64,000 bases of DNA from Arachis hypogaea (taxonomy: Eukaryota; Streptophyta; Magnoliopsida; Fabales; Fabaceae), in NCBI RefSeq assembly GCF_003086295.3, contig NC_092038.1, forward strand, positions 131,925,132 to 131,989,131, in the 5' to 3' direction. The position numbers and the translations under genes were made by a program. Every line of letters begins with the position of its first letter. Positions within the stretch are counted from its first letter, which is position 1. Below are positions 1-11,225 of the stretch, piece after piece. Under the pieces are notes generated by a model, which searched no databases, was not told the DNA's origin, and saw only the letters and a list, made by a program, of their open reading frames with translations.

Positions 1-862
1 ACGGATCATCACATTCATCAAGTTGAGGAACAAGTGATATCTTAGAACAAGAATAAGCCGAATTGAATAGAAGAACAATAGTAATTGCATTAATACCCGA
101 GGTACAGCAGAGCTCCACACCTTAATCTATGGCGTGTAGAAACTCCACCGTTGAAAATACATAAGAACAAGGTCTAGGCATGGCCGAGAGGCCATCCCCC
201 AAAACGTGATCAAAAGATTCAAAGATCTAAAGATGAAAATACAATAGCAAAAGGTCCTATTTGTAGAGAACTAGTAGCTTAGGGTTTACAAAGATGAGTA
301 AATGACATAAAAATCCACTTCCGGGCCCACTTGGTGTGTGCTTGGGCTGAGCATTGAAGCATTTTCGTGTAGAGACTTCTCTTGGAGTTAAACGCCAGCT
401 TTTGTGCCAGTTTGGGCGTTTAACTCCCATTCTTGTGCCAGTTCCGGCGTTTAACGCCGGGCAGTTTTGAGCTGATTTGGAACGCCAGTTTGGGCCATCA
501 AATCTCGGGCAAAGTATGGACAATTATACATTGTTGAAAAGCCCAGGATGTCTACTTTCCAACGCAGTTGAGAGCGCGCCAATTGGGCTTCTGTAGCTCC
601 AGAAATTCTACTTTGAGTGCAGGGAGGTCAGAATCCAACAGCATCTGCAGTCCTTTTCAGCCTCTGAATCAGATTTTTGCTCAGGTCCCTCAATTTCAGC
701 CAGAAAATACCTGAAATCACAGAAAAACACACAAACTCATAGTAAAATCCAGAAAAGTAAATTTTAACTAAAAACTAATAAAAATATAATAAAAACTAAC
801 TAAAACATACTAAAAACATACTAAAAATAATGCCAAAAAGCGTATAAATTATCCGCTCATCA
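1..862 (-). mobile_element. LTR (or LTR-bearing part) of a Ty3-gypsy-like retrotransposon, open at the window edge
   Basis: Read on the minus strand, the element starts at 862 with TGATGAGCGGATAATTTATA, a TG-beginning terminus I recognise from abundant Arachis LTRs. Inside, at about 390-500, are several GGCGTTTAAC / GTTAAACGCC-type motifs separated by short spacers, also characteristic of those LTRs. No gag or pol coding sequence is visible in these 862 bases, so this is LTR or untranslated sequence; the rest lies outside the window. An open frame at 257-523 on the minus strand is just read-through of the repeat. Family naming is from memory; the repetitive motif and the terminus are seen directly. 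Confidence 0.7.
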
Positions 863-1094
863 GACCTTCTGGCGATGCAAAGAGATACGCAGACCTTCGA
901 CGGCAAGAACTGCTATAGGCGAGAGCTGCTTAAGGTGAGAGCTTCCAGAGGCGAGTGCTTTGACGGCTAGAAGGGATAGGGAGTCAGGGCTGAGGGTTAG
1001 GGCTGATGGGGAGTGTTTAATGAAGGAAAAGAGCGCACGGGTAGTGCTTTTTGAAGGGGGGAGTAGTATATGTGATGGTGTTAGTATTTTACTA

Positions 1095-1106
1095 ATGATG
1101 ATGATT

Positions 1107-1138
<32 letters not shown>

Positions 1139-1139
1139 A
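1095..1139. repeat. (ATG)n microsatellite
   Basis: About fourteen tandem ATG/GAT triplets with one interruption near 1104. It lies in unannotated DNA between the LTR and a CACTA-like end and creates a spurious methionine-rich open frame on the plus strand (960-1157). Confidence 0.9.
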
Positions 1140-1152
1140 ATTGGATCAAGGT

Positions 1153-1300
1153 CCTGATTAGCGGCGGTTGTTCAAGAAATAGCCGCTAATCAATCAGATT
1201 CTGCTGTACACGATGTTAATTGCCGCAATCTCTGATATTTGCAGCGGTTAGATAAATGGTCGGAATTTTTTTGCCGTTATCCTCCGCTTATCCTACAGTG
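1153..1300 (-). mobile_element. Terminal fragment of a CACTA-type (EnSpm) DNA transposon
   Basis: On the minus strand the segment begins at 1300 with CACTGTAGGATAAGC, close to the CACTA-family start, and holds subterminal motifs of the GCGGTTA / TAACCGC type in both orientations (about 1159-1190, 1210-1225, 1238-1250, 1280-1290). Such short repeated subterminal motifs are typical of CACTA elements. No transposase and no second end were found nearby, so it is a fragment. The assignment rests on the terminus and motif pattern only. Confidence 0.5.
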
Positions 1301-2040
1301 ATATATAGTGACTAATTTTAATATACATATAATACTTTTTATTATCAACATATCAACAAAAATAGTTAACTCTTAAATTTATTATTTAAAAAATTATCAA
1401 AATATATAAATTTAATTAGATGATTCATGTAAAATTTTATATCAGTTCATCAAAATTAAATATTAAATATTATGTAACAATCACGCATTGGCCCTACACT
1501 CTTAATAAGTTAACTGGATGAATTATTTTTCAAACATTTTGGAACCAAATTAAACAACGCTGGTCCCTGTATACATGTTTTAAATTTAATTTGGGTTTTT
1601 CTGGTTATATTTCGCAAAAGAATAAAGATTTATAGTACGAATAACATTTTCCAAGTCATTATGTATAGATTTTTTTTAATTTTCATATTATATATAGATT
1701 GTGAGATTTGGAACAAGGGGAAATGCTGGGCTGGGCTTGGAAAAACGAAGTTACCCACTTACCCTTACCCATGTGCAACGTAAAGGGCTTTTTTTATTGG
1801 GCTTCTTTGTCTAGGAGGGGGTTTGTTGGGGCTGGGGGGTAGTAGTCTGTCGGGTCGGGTAAGTGGCATTGGATCTTCTTTAGATTGTTATGCATAATTG
1901 CATATTGAAATATATTTGGGCCTCGTTTTATATTTGCATAATTGTAACATGTCCTCGTTTTATATTCGGAAATACTACACATCCATGTAATCATGTAACT
2001 AAGTTAGTCCAACACAAAAAAAATTCAATACCATTAAACG
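1301..2040. other. AT-rich intergenic DNA, no feature recognised
   Basis: No convincing exon, RNA gene or complete transposon is visible. The short minus-strand frame at 1794-1994 has no recognisable domain. Confidence 0.5.
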
Positions 2041-4110
2041 AAACATAAAATACACGCGTCTAATACACACGAAATCGCCCAACGTTTCTTCTCCCCCACG
2101 CTTCTTCTTCTTGTCCCGCGCTTCTTCTTCTTCTTCTTTTCACGCTCGTTTACGCACAGAGCATCTTCTTTTTCTTCGTCTTCTTCTTCGCGTTCCTCCT
2201 TCTCCTCCTTTTTCGCATTCCTTCTTCTTCATGTGTTTTCTCCTTATCGTCATTCTTTTGTTGTTGTTGCTGCTGTATTTTTTTGTATTTTCCTTCTTCT
2301 CTCTCTGGTGAAGAAGCAGTAGAAGGTGAGAAAGAAGAGTTTTGAATATTACAGAATGGACCGAACACAGTACTCATGGTGAACCGAAATCTTAGTTATG
2401 GTGAACCGAAAACAATACAATTGTATAGTACTGAGTGAACAAAACATAATTCATTATATAAAATCAAATTTAAATAGTTTTCTGCAGAATGAACCGAACA
2501 CAGTACTCATGGTGAACCGAACCAGTACTCATGGTGAACTGAACATAGTACTCATGGTGAACCGAAAACAATACAATTGTATATTACTAAGTGAACGAAA
2601 CATAATCCATTATATAAAATCAAATTCAAATAACTCTGCCTACAATTCAATGCAATTCAATTCAATTCAGTACACCTCCGTCCATTTAATTCAATTCAAA
2701 TTAGTAATTACATTCCATTCAATTCGATTCAAAATTGAATAATCTAAACTTTGTCAGTTTGATTCGTTTTAGAAGAGTAATCCAAATCGCTCTTCTGTTT
2801 ACCAAAAAATTATGAACCCCTAAACACTGAACCCTAAACCCTAAACCCTAAACACTAAAACCAGAACCCTGAATACTGAACCCTGAACCCATAAAGCCTA
2901 GAACCCTAAATCCTACACCCTAAAACCTAAATCATAAACCCTAAACCCTGAACTCTAAACTCTGAACCCTAAATGCTAAACCCTAAACCCTGAACCCGAA
3001 CCCTGAATATTGAACTCTGAACCCTAAATGCTAAACCCTTAACCTGAACCCTACTGTAAACCCTAAACCCCTAAAACCCTGAACCTTGAACCCTAAACCC
3101 TAAACCCCTAAACCCTAAACCCTCAACCATGAACACGGTGAGCCGAAATTAATACACGGGGCAAACTGAAAGTTTGAAATACACTGAACCCCTGTACACT
3201 GAATTCTGAACCCATAAATCCTAAACCCTAAAACCCTAAACCCTAAAACCATATCGTCATTCTTTTGTTGTTGTTACTGCTGTATTTTTTGTCTTTTCCT
3301 CCTTCTCTCTCTGGTAAAGAAGCAGTAGAAGGTGAGGAAGAAGAATTTTGAATAGTGCAAAATGAATCGAACACAGTACTCATGGTGAACCGAAATCTTA
3401 GTTATGATGAACTAAAATCTTAATTACGGTGAAACAATTATATAGTGCTTAGGGAAGAAAATATCACATATTGGTCTAATTTTTTTTAGACTCCTTTCTG
3501 CGGACCGAACCGAAAACATGAAAGTGATGAACCACCTCTTTAGTACTTACCGAACCAAAAAGTTACTCACATTTACTTAGAGTTACTCACAATTACTGAC
3601 ACTCACAATTACTCACAGTTACATATTATCAATTCAATTGAATTCAATTCAAATGTAGATCACCTTAGTCCATTCAATTCACTTCAAATAAAATTAAAAA
3701 TTTTATTCCATTAAATTCGATTCAGAATTCAATAATCCAAACCTCATCAAATTGATGCGGTTGAGAAGAATCATCAAAATCGCATTCATTCAACTGCTTT
3801 GAAGTTGATTCATTCATTGTTTCAATTTAAAAGTACGGATCGAAGAAGAAAATGAAGAAGAAGATGAACAACGAAGATAATTGCATTAAATCAATTCAGA
3901 TCCATAATGCAGAGAAGAAAAATGCGAAAGAGGAGAAAAACAAATTTAATTAGGTTGAAGAAGAAGAAGAAGAAGAAGAACGCAAAAGAGGTTTACATTT
4001 TATGAAAAAGTTGACGTTGAGAAACATTGATAACGCAAACTAAGGATTCGTTATATAGGTTATAAGAGGTGCATGTAAAACAAACGGGGGTGTGGGGTGT
4101 GGAGTGAAAG
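2040..4110. repeat. Low-complexity element: TTC/GAA tracts, minisatellite and internal duplication
   Basis: The segment starts with TTC-rich sequence (2085-2260) and ends with GAA-rich sequence (3840-3985), giving a loose inverted symmetry. Between them, a block at about 2248-2412 (GTCATTCTTTTGTTG through GTGAACCGAAATCTTAG) recurs in the same orientation at about 3255-3420. A unit containing ACAGTACTCATGGTGAACCG is repeated several times between 2360 and 2570. Open frames here are made by the triplet tracts. The same kind of GAA-rich element occurs at 10.1-10.7 and 55.9-56.8 kb, so it may be a non-autonomous transposon family; terminal repeats could not be defined. Confidence 0.55.
2815..3250. 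repeat. Degenerate interstitial telomere-like repeats, (CCCTAAA)n
   Basis: Many copies of CCCTAAA and variants (CCCTGAA, CTCTAAA, CCCCTAAAA) run through about 430 bp with the same strand sense. CCCTAAA is the complement of the plant telomere repeat TTTAGGG. The array is strongly diverged and sits inside the repeat block between two copies of the duplicated segment, so it is internal, not a chromosome end. Confidence 0.8.
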
Positions 4111-4140
4111 TTACTTGGATACCATCCGTGTAATTTTTAC

Positions 4141-7100
4141 ATGGATGTAGAGCTTTTCTCTTTTATATTTTATATTATGGATAGTTTAAATATAATAGCT
4201 TGGAATATTAGGGGTGCTTCTAATAAGTTAGCCCGGGTGAATTGTAAAGAGCTGGTTAGGAAATTTAAACCTGTAATTTTTATTGTGGTTAAAATTCATT
4301 GTCCTTTTCAACACTTGAAACTGTTATGGCCTTATGGGAAAGACTTGGTTATGACCTTATCAGTATAGTGGAGGCGTCAGGACATAAGGGGGTATCTGGT
4401 TCCTTTCTGCAATGCAAGGTGTTCACTGCAAACAGGTTGATGCTTTCGATCAGTGTGTTACAGTTGAGGTTCAGGTAAATAATGTGACTTGGAGGTGCAG
4501 TGATATCTACGGTAGTCCTCAGTTTAATACCAGAGTTTTTCTATGGGATTATCTTGTTACTCAGTCCTCGTCTTTCTCTGGGCCATGGATTGTTCTTGGT
4601 GATTTTAATGAAGTACTATTCTCACATGAATCTAAGGGTTTCCTCTTCTTGAGTCGCCATGCAGATCGGCTTGCTGCCTCTCTAGGAGATAGTGATCTGT
4701 TTGACTTGAAGACTATTGGAAGATAGTTTTCTTGGTACAGAATGGTTAAAAATGGTGTTGAGGTGGTGAAAAACCTTGACCGGGTTTGTATCAACAGTGA
4801 ATGGTTATCTCTCTTTTCAGAGGCTTACGCAGAAATTTTAAACAGGCTTCAGTTTGATCATTGTCCTATCCTAGTACGCTGTACAGGTCATCCCCAACCG
4901 AAAAAGAATAGACCTTTTTGGTTTATTACGGCTTGGGCAACTCACCCGGGGTACATAGATATTGTGAACCAGTCATGGCAAGCTAGCTACAGAGAGATGC
5001 ATGGCAAGCTTTCAGAAGTGCAGAAGAACTTTTTGGAGTTTAATTCTAAAGTGTTCGAAAATATTTTCATTAGGAAATGCAAATTGGACAGACAGATTAA
5101 TTTCCTTCAGAAGCGACTAAAAGTAATGGAAGATTTGTCTATGCGGCAAAAAGAACAACAACTGATTGAGGAATTTAATAACATGCTTGTGCAGGAGGAA
5201 CTTCTATGGTTTCAGAAATCCAGAGAGCAGTGGGTAAAATTTAGAGATAAAAATACCAAGTTCTTTCATGTCCAGACCCTTGTGCGGAGAAAGCATAATA
5301 AGATTCATGGTGTCTTTCTTCAAGATGGGATGTGGGAAACAGACCCGGATATCCTTAGAAGGGAAGCTGAATCCTTTTATAAACGCCTATTCTGCCAGTC
5401 GGAGGATGTAGACTTAGGTTGTCTTGGTGATGTGCCACTGCCTTCCCTAAATGATGAAGTCTGTTGTAGCCTCACAGCGCCAGTTACTCTGGAAGAAGTT
5501 AAGTCGACTGTTTTCAGTGGGCATTCTTTTAAGGCCCCAGGCCCTAATGGGTTATAGGCTTTCTTCTTTAAAGAATACTGGGAGATTGTTGGCTTTGATG
5601 TTTGGACTTTGGTTTGTCATGCGTTCTCTGGTTTGGATATGGATCCAAGGATGATGGAAACTCTTGTGGTTCTTATTCCAAAGGTAGAAAACCCGATTTC
5701 CATGAAAGATTTCTGACCTATTAGTCTCTGTAATATGGTTTACAAAGTTATAACAAAGGTTCTGGTCAATAGACTTCGTCCCCATCTTAAAGAGATTGTT
5801 GGGCCCCTTCAAGGAGGGTTTATTCCAGGGAGAGAAACTCTAGACAATATCATTGTAGCACAAGAGGTTCTCCATTTCATGAAGAAGACAAAGTCAAAGA
5901 AAGGCACCTTGCCTTTAAGATTCATCTGGAGAAAGTGTACGATAGAGTGGATTGGGGATTTCTGAAACAAACCCTTGTGAGTTTTGGCTTTTCTCCTCCG
6001 ACAGTCAATTTGATTATGTGTTGTGTCACTGCTTCCTCCCTGTCTATCCTCTGGAATGGGGATAGATTAAATAGCTTCACTCTGAGCAGAGGTCTTAGGC
6101 AAAGAGATCCTATATCACTGTATCTATTTGTGTTGTGTATGGAAAGATTGTCCTATTCTATTAATCAGCAAGTTGATAGGGGCTTGTGGAAGCCGGTTGT
6201 TGTTTCTAGAGGGGGTCCAAGAATTTCTCATTTGATGTTTGCCGATGATTTGCTTCTTTTCTGTAAAGCCGAAAAATAGCAAGTTCAGATTGTAATGGTA
6301 GCTTTGGAAATTTTCTGCAAAGCCTCTGGGATGAAGGTTAATGTGGAGAAATCTAAAGCGCTATGCTCTAGGAATGTTTCAGTGACAAGAAAAGATATTT
6401 TCACTGGAGTGTCCTCCATTAGATTCGTCCAAAACTTGGGCAAGTATTTAGGGGTGAACCTTAATCATTCTAGGGTGACACACACAACTTTCAATGATGT
6501 TCTGGACAAGATTCGGGGAAGGATAGCCAGCTGGAAAGGGACATTGCTTAATAAGGCGGGTAGACTCTGTTTGCTCAACTCGGTAGTGACTTCGATTCCT
6601 ACTTACCGCATATAGGTATCTTTCTTCCCTAAAGGGGTAATGAATAAGATAGAATCTATGATGCAAAACTTTCTATGAAAGGGTCAAGCTGATGGTAGAG
6701 GCCTGAATCTAGTTAACTGGAAAGTGTTGGTCACCCCTAAAAAGTTTGGAGGTCTGGGAATTAGAGATCTTTTTTGTGCTAATATTACTCTTTTTGGAAA
6801 GCTAGTTTGGCAACTTTTTCACTATCCTGACAAGCTATGGGTTCAAATATTGACTGAAAAATACCATTCTTCTAAGGGTGATTGTTTCAGTCAGTCTCGA
6901 GGAAGGGGATCTTATGTTTGAAAGAGTATATGTCGAGTTTGGGATATCCTAAAGGAAGGTTTTATTTGGTGCATTGGGGATTTGGAATAGAACTTTTGGT
7001 TTTCTAAATGGAGAAGAGAGGGGTGACTGTGTCATGAGATGGATTATGTTTATATTTCTTATTCGGATCTCAGAATCTTAGAGCTTTGGTCATCTGGACA

Positions 7101-8170
7101 GTGGGACCTTGAGAATATCTATTCTCCTCTGCATTAGTCTCTGTAAAGCAACATTAACTCTTACAACCGGGATGTTCAAGCTGGTTCAGAGGTCGGTTGG
7201 TGTTGGACTAGTGCGGCTTCAAAGGTTTATGATGCTCGTAGTGGTTATTTGTGGCTCAGTAAGAAGATGTTTAGTTGGGAGGATAGGGGTAATTGGCTTT
7301 GACTTTGGCATCAACAGGTTCAGAAAAAGCACAAATTTTTGGCCTGGCTATGTCTTCGAGAGGCTCTTCCTACTACTGCATTTCATTTTAAGAAGGGCAT
7401 TTCGTACACGGATAGCTGTCCACGATGTTTCTCAGGTCAGGAATCGGTTTTACATTGTATTCGGGATTGTTCAAAAGTCCAACTAGTTTGGCAAGCTTTA
7501 GGGATCTCCGAACAACCAGTGGATTTGATGAGTTGGTTCTTACATAATAGCAAACAACGTCCCTTTAGATTCTTTTCTAGTCTCTGGTGGATTTGGCGTT
7601 CGAGGAATAACGAGATCTTTCATCCTCATGAGCATTGGACCTCAGACAAGGTTATTGGTATGATTTTGTCCTTAGAAAAAGAGTTCCGAAATATTTTTGA
7701 GTTGCAACGACTGTCTATCCCCTCCACCATTAGTGGCTCTTGGATTCCCCCCTCAGTGGGTACCTTTAAGATTAATTGTGATGCTAGCTATCTTGGCAAT
7801 GGTGCTCGAGTTAGTTTTGCTTGTGTTAGCAGAAATTGGAAGGGAAGGTGGCAACAAGACTATTTAGGAACAATTGAGAGTCATAGCATTTTTCAATGAG
7901 AGTTGTTTGTTATTTGGAGAGGCTTTTTTTTAGCATGAGACTCAAGACAAAGAGACATTATATGTGAGACAGACTGTGTGGAGGCTTTTACTATTGTCAA
8001 TAATTTACAAGATTGCTCTGGGTTTATTGATCCTTTGGTGTTCAAAATCCGAGATATCATGTCTTGGAAATGGCATGCTGATCTCCGGTTGATCTTCTTT
8101 CTTAGTTGTTGTTTATTTTCTTGTTTATTTTCTTTTAAGTCACCAAAAAAATATATTTGAGCCTTTTTGT
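4141..8170 (+). pseudogene. Decayed L1-type LINE retrotransposon, ORF2 (endonuclease, reverse transcriptase, RNase H)
   Basis: Translated fragments in shifting frames follow the order of a plant L1 ORF2. Endonuclease: NIIAWNIRGA near 4180 and LGDFNEVL near 4590. Reverse transcriptase: KAPGPNGL near 5530, GFIPGRETLDNII near 5820, YDRVDWGFL near 5940, GLRQRDPIS near 6090 and FADDLLLF near 6240. A zinc-binding region (SCPRCFSGQESVLHCI) lies near 7415, and RNase H remnants (INCDASYLGNG, TDCVEAFTIV) at 7770-8000. At least nine stops or frameshifts separate the pieces. No ORF1 is found upstream, so the copy seems 5'-truncated close to the ORF2 start. The exact 3' end is unclear, near the short A-run at 8145. 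It cannot encode a working protein. Confidence 0.9.
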
Positions 8171-8198
8171 AATATGAGTTTAAACAGGGACTCATGTG

Positions 8199-8367
8199 TG
8201 GCGAGGCTTTGTACCTATGGCCTATTTGTTGGCCTCATATAGCCACATCCCAGGTTTGATTCCCAGCTGTAGCTGGGTGTGATAGAACCTGAATTGTGTG
8301 TGTGAGTGTGGTGTGCGTGAGTGGGTAATGTCTAGGATTTGGGGCTGTCCAATCTATCGAAAAAAAA
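8199..8367 (+). mobile_element. tRNA-derived SINE with poly-A tail
   Basis: About 169 bp flanked by identical 11-bp direct repeats, GGACTCATGTG at 8188-8198 and 8368-8378, as expected for target-site duplication. The sequence ends in an A8 tail immediately before the second repeat. GGTTTGATTCCC at about 8253 matches the RNA polymerase III B box, and TGGCGAGGCTTTGTACC at the 5' end is in the place of an A box. Size, tail, promoter box and duplication together fit a SINE. It landed just downstream of the LINE 3' end. Confidence 0.82.
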
Positions 8368-8498
8368 GGACTCATGTGGAAAAATAAAAGTTTCAGGGGA
8401 CTATTTTCTAAAGTATAATTATATAAATTGTAAAGAAGGGTTCTGATAGTTGTTTTCATTTTTTATTTTTAACAAAGATTATGGTATAATAATAGGAA

Positions 8499-9056
8499 GG
8501 GAGCCACTTAAATAAAGATATTTAAAACGTCTTTTTTTAAAGATATTTTTATTAATTAAAGTTTAATATATATAATCAATTAAACCGTATTATTTTTATC
8601 AAAATTAGGATAGACAAATTAATTTGACCGAAAAAATAGTGAATCAAATTTTGAATCAGTCTAAATTAATATTATTTTTTTATCAAAAATGACTATAATA
8701 TCCTTATTATAGAAAATGACTAAAATACTCAAATTATATATATATATATTTGAAAACTCTAAATCCTAAACCTATGACGATAGAAAAGTAACGGACTAGA
8801 ATTTATGATTTTTAAAATTAATATATATAATAAGAGTATTTTAGTTATTTTATATAATAAGGATATTGTAGTAATTTTTTTATAAAAAATAATAATTTAC
8901 ATCAATTCAAAATTTGATTCACTATTTTTTTAATTAAATTAATTTGTTTGACCTAATTTGACAAAAATAATATAATTTAATCGAATTATATGTATTAATT
9001 TTTAATTACTAAAAAACATCTTTAAAAAAATAAGTTTTAATGTTTTAGACGCTTTC
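8499..9056. mobile_element. MULE-type MITE with long inverted arms and a 9-bp target duplication
   Basis: The 558-bp AT-rich segment is flanked by perfect 9-bp repeats TAATAGGAA (8490-8498 and 9057-9065). The two halves are inverted copies over more than 200 bp each: for example the left TTTTTTTAAAGAT near 8530 matches the right ATCTTTAAAAAAA near 9018, and the centre lies near 8780. There is no coding capacity. A 9-bp duplication points to the Mutator superfamily. Confidence 0.85.
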
Positions 9057-9065
9057 TAATAGGAA

Positions 9066-10080
9066 TTGAGATATTATCTGAACTTATAGTTACCTGGTTA
9101 AATAGCATTGTAATTGCATGGATGTCTGGTTCATATGGTTTTATTCCGTAAATAATATGGTTTCATTATTCTGCCCAACGAGGAAAGCAAAACAATGCTT
9201 GCACTTCACTGCCCTTGATTTCAATATGATTATATGAATATTATCGAGTTCCACTAACTAAACACTTTCTGGTAAACAATATAGTTAATTCACATGAATA
9301 GATTGTACATTCTGAGAGATATGTCCTAATGAATATATGAATGTGAGACATCAAAATCATGGCTTCTTTCAACTGCAATTACATAATGAGATAGCAGGAA
9401 CATCTAGAATACAGAACATATATGAGCAACTTGGGCAACAATTAAACTGAGTTGAACACCGAATAAATACTAACAAACACTCACTGTCACTTGTTGTGCA
9501 TCCTATATTCCTATATGAGGCACCAATGTGGTGCTCCTGTGATATGATTGGTGTCAGATTTATCATAAAATTTCTGTGATGAAAAACTATGCTAGATTAT
9601 TGTTGCTACTAACAGAGAATGGAAAATATATGAGCGAAAAATCTGACAGAGTCATCTGAAGCATGGACAAGAATACAAGATTCTACACCACCTAAACATT
9701 GACTCATAGAGCCTCTAACACTCAGGTTTTCAATTGTTTATCTTAGCAATATATCAAATAGGAATCTTGATGTTGGAGAATATTACAGTTTTCTTCTTTT
9801 GCCTTCAATTTGTTGACAGTTGATAAACTTGTCTCCCTGACTGATTTAGCAGAGCTGTCTTAAACACAATTTGAGTGTCAAGTCCTTTAAAATCTTTTTC
9901 TTTGGCTTTACTCTCCATGCAATGCAAATTTTCTTCTAATTTTCTTTTTCGCATGGTGTTTTCTTTCACTCTGCACAAGAAAAAAAAACTGTTTTTGATT
10001 TTTTACGGATAGGAGTGAAGGCTGTGAAGCAACACTAAATATATACATTATTATAAAATCATTGTTATGATTGTTTAACT
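9066..10080. other. Intergenic DNA without recognised features
   Basis: No open frame with a recognisable domain, no splice-bounded exon and no repeat boundary were found. Base composition is less extreme than the surrounding transposons, so it may be ordinary flanking DNA. Confidence 0.5.
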
Positions 10081-10089
10081 TTTTTTTTT

Positions 10090-10680
10090 TTTGAATAATT
10101 CTCCACATATAAGCGTTTTTACATACAAGTCTTTACAAGTCATTTATACTAATGCGTTTCGAACTGTTACTGTACGTTTTTCACTATACCTTCTTCTTCT
10201 TCTTACTGCACGTTCTTCTTCCTCTTCCTCTTCTTCTTCTTCTTTTCTTTCGTTTCTTGCCTTCTCTTTCTCCTTCTTCATTTACGTGCTTTTCTCTCTA
10301 TTGTTTTCTTCGTTATTCTCGATTTCCATTGTTTTTTGACATCAAGCTCTGAAATCGTTTTTGAAGAAGAAGAAGAAGAAGCAGAAGATGAGGAGGAGAA
10401 AGAGAAAGAGTTCTGAATTATGCATAAGGTGTACTTCAACGAATTTTGGGTGTATTTCTTAAATTCTTTGGGTGTATTTTTGTAATCCTTTGGGTGTATT
10501 TCTGTAATCCTTTAGGTGTATTTCTGTAATTGTTTGTGTGTATTTCTGTAATCGTTTGGGTGTATTTCTGAAGTTCCATTATTTTCAAAACGATTTCAAA
10601 GCTTGATTTCAGAAACCATGAAAATCGAAAAAAAAAAACGAAGCAAGAATACCAGTGATAAACGCAGGTAAAACAACGAA
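10090..10680. repeat. TTC/GAA-rich element with a 22-24-bp minisatellite
   Basis: TTC tracts at 10190-10280 and GAA tracts at 10363-10400 flank the middle. From about 10440 to 10575 a unit resembling TTTGGGTGTATTTCTGTAAT recurs about six times. The complementary unit occurs in a second copy at 56090-56275, beside GAA tracts in the opposite order, so the two are inverted relatives 46 kb apart. Frames across it (10091-10339, 10152-10352, 10436-10693) are low-complexity and are not treated as genes. Confidence 0.7.
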
Positions 10681-10685
10681 TGAAA

Positions 10686-10981
10686 ATAAGCATTAGAAAT
10701 AAATAAAATTTTTATAACTAGATGTAGTGTAACAAAATATATAATATTAATTAATTTTTTAAAAATTCTGAAAAAATAATTTCTTTCTAATAGCGTGTTA
10801 TTAGAAAATTAACATTATAAAAGCTAATTTCAATCAATACGATATAATAGGTTATTAAATATATTTAATATAAAACACATTGAATATAAACTTTTGTTGA
10901 GTTTAAATTTTAAATAATTTTTAATTGAATTTCAAATATTCTTATCTTAAAGAGTTAGAATATTTTAACATCATCTTTTTT
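10686..10981 (+). repeat. Left arm, outer half, of a long foldback element
   Basis: This AT-rich segment is the reverse complement, with few differences, of about 25200-25496: it begins AATAAGCATTAGAAATAAA and ends GTTAGAATATTTTAACAT, both matched in inverted form on the right. The similarity stops abruptly near 10981, where MULE-A starts, and resumes at 20209 with the inner half of the same arm. The arm was therefore contiguous before MULE-A inserted. Confidence 0.85.
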
Positions 10982-11084
10982 GTCACTTTTTAATTTACAT
11001 ATGGAACCTCAACTGGTGAAGTGCGCTGATATGGGGAAGGGGAGTGCTAGACAAAATGGTGGTATCAGGGGGAACAACTCAAAC

Positions 11085-11225
11085 CCTCCGAGTTCTAAAC
11101 AAAACTCGCACCGTCCGAGTACTTTGTAATCCCCTCAAGCTAGTAACGAACTCGGACCATCCGAGTTGAAGAACCTCACGGACCGTCCGATTTCTGAAGA
11201 AGCCAATCGCACGGTCTGAGTTTCC
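11085..11225. repeat. Left subterminal array of CTCGGACCGTCCGAG-like palindromes (MULE-A)
   Basis: At least five imperfect copies, for example CTCGCACCGTCCGAG near 11106 and CTCGGACCATCCGAG near 11152, occur within about 140 bp. The motif is its own inverse complement. The same motif forms an array at the other end of the element. Placement near both ends suggests transposase binding sites; that role is inferred. Confidence 0.8.

Noticed and set aside
257..523. 88-codon frame on the minus strand
   Set aside because: It lies wholly inside a repetitive LTR and has no recognisable domain.
2111..2377. Ser/Phe/Leu-rich and Lys/Arg-rich frames on opposite strands
   Set aside because: Both arise from TTC/GAA triplet tracts.
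2398..2742. 114-codon frame with repeated peptide NRKQYNCI
   Set aside because: It is a translation of the minisatellite unit; no start context or splice structure supports a gene.
5552..5812. Minus-strand frame within the LINE
   Set aside because: Antisense to the reverse transcriptase region; no domain.
10091..10693. Three overlapping frames
   Set aside because: Low-complexity tract and minisatellite; the same pattern appears in inverted form at 56 kb.
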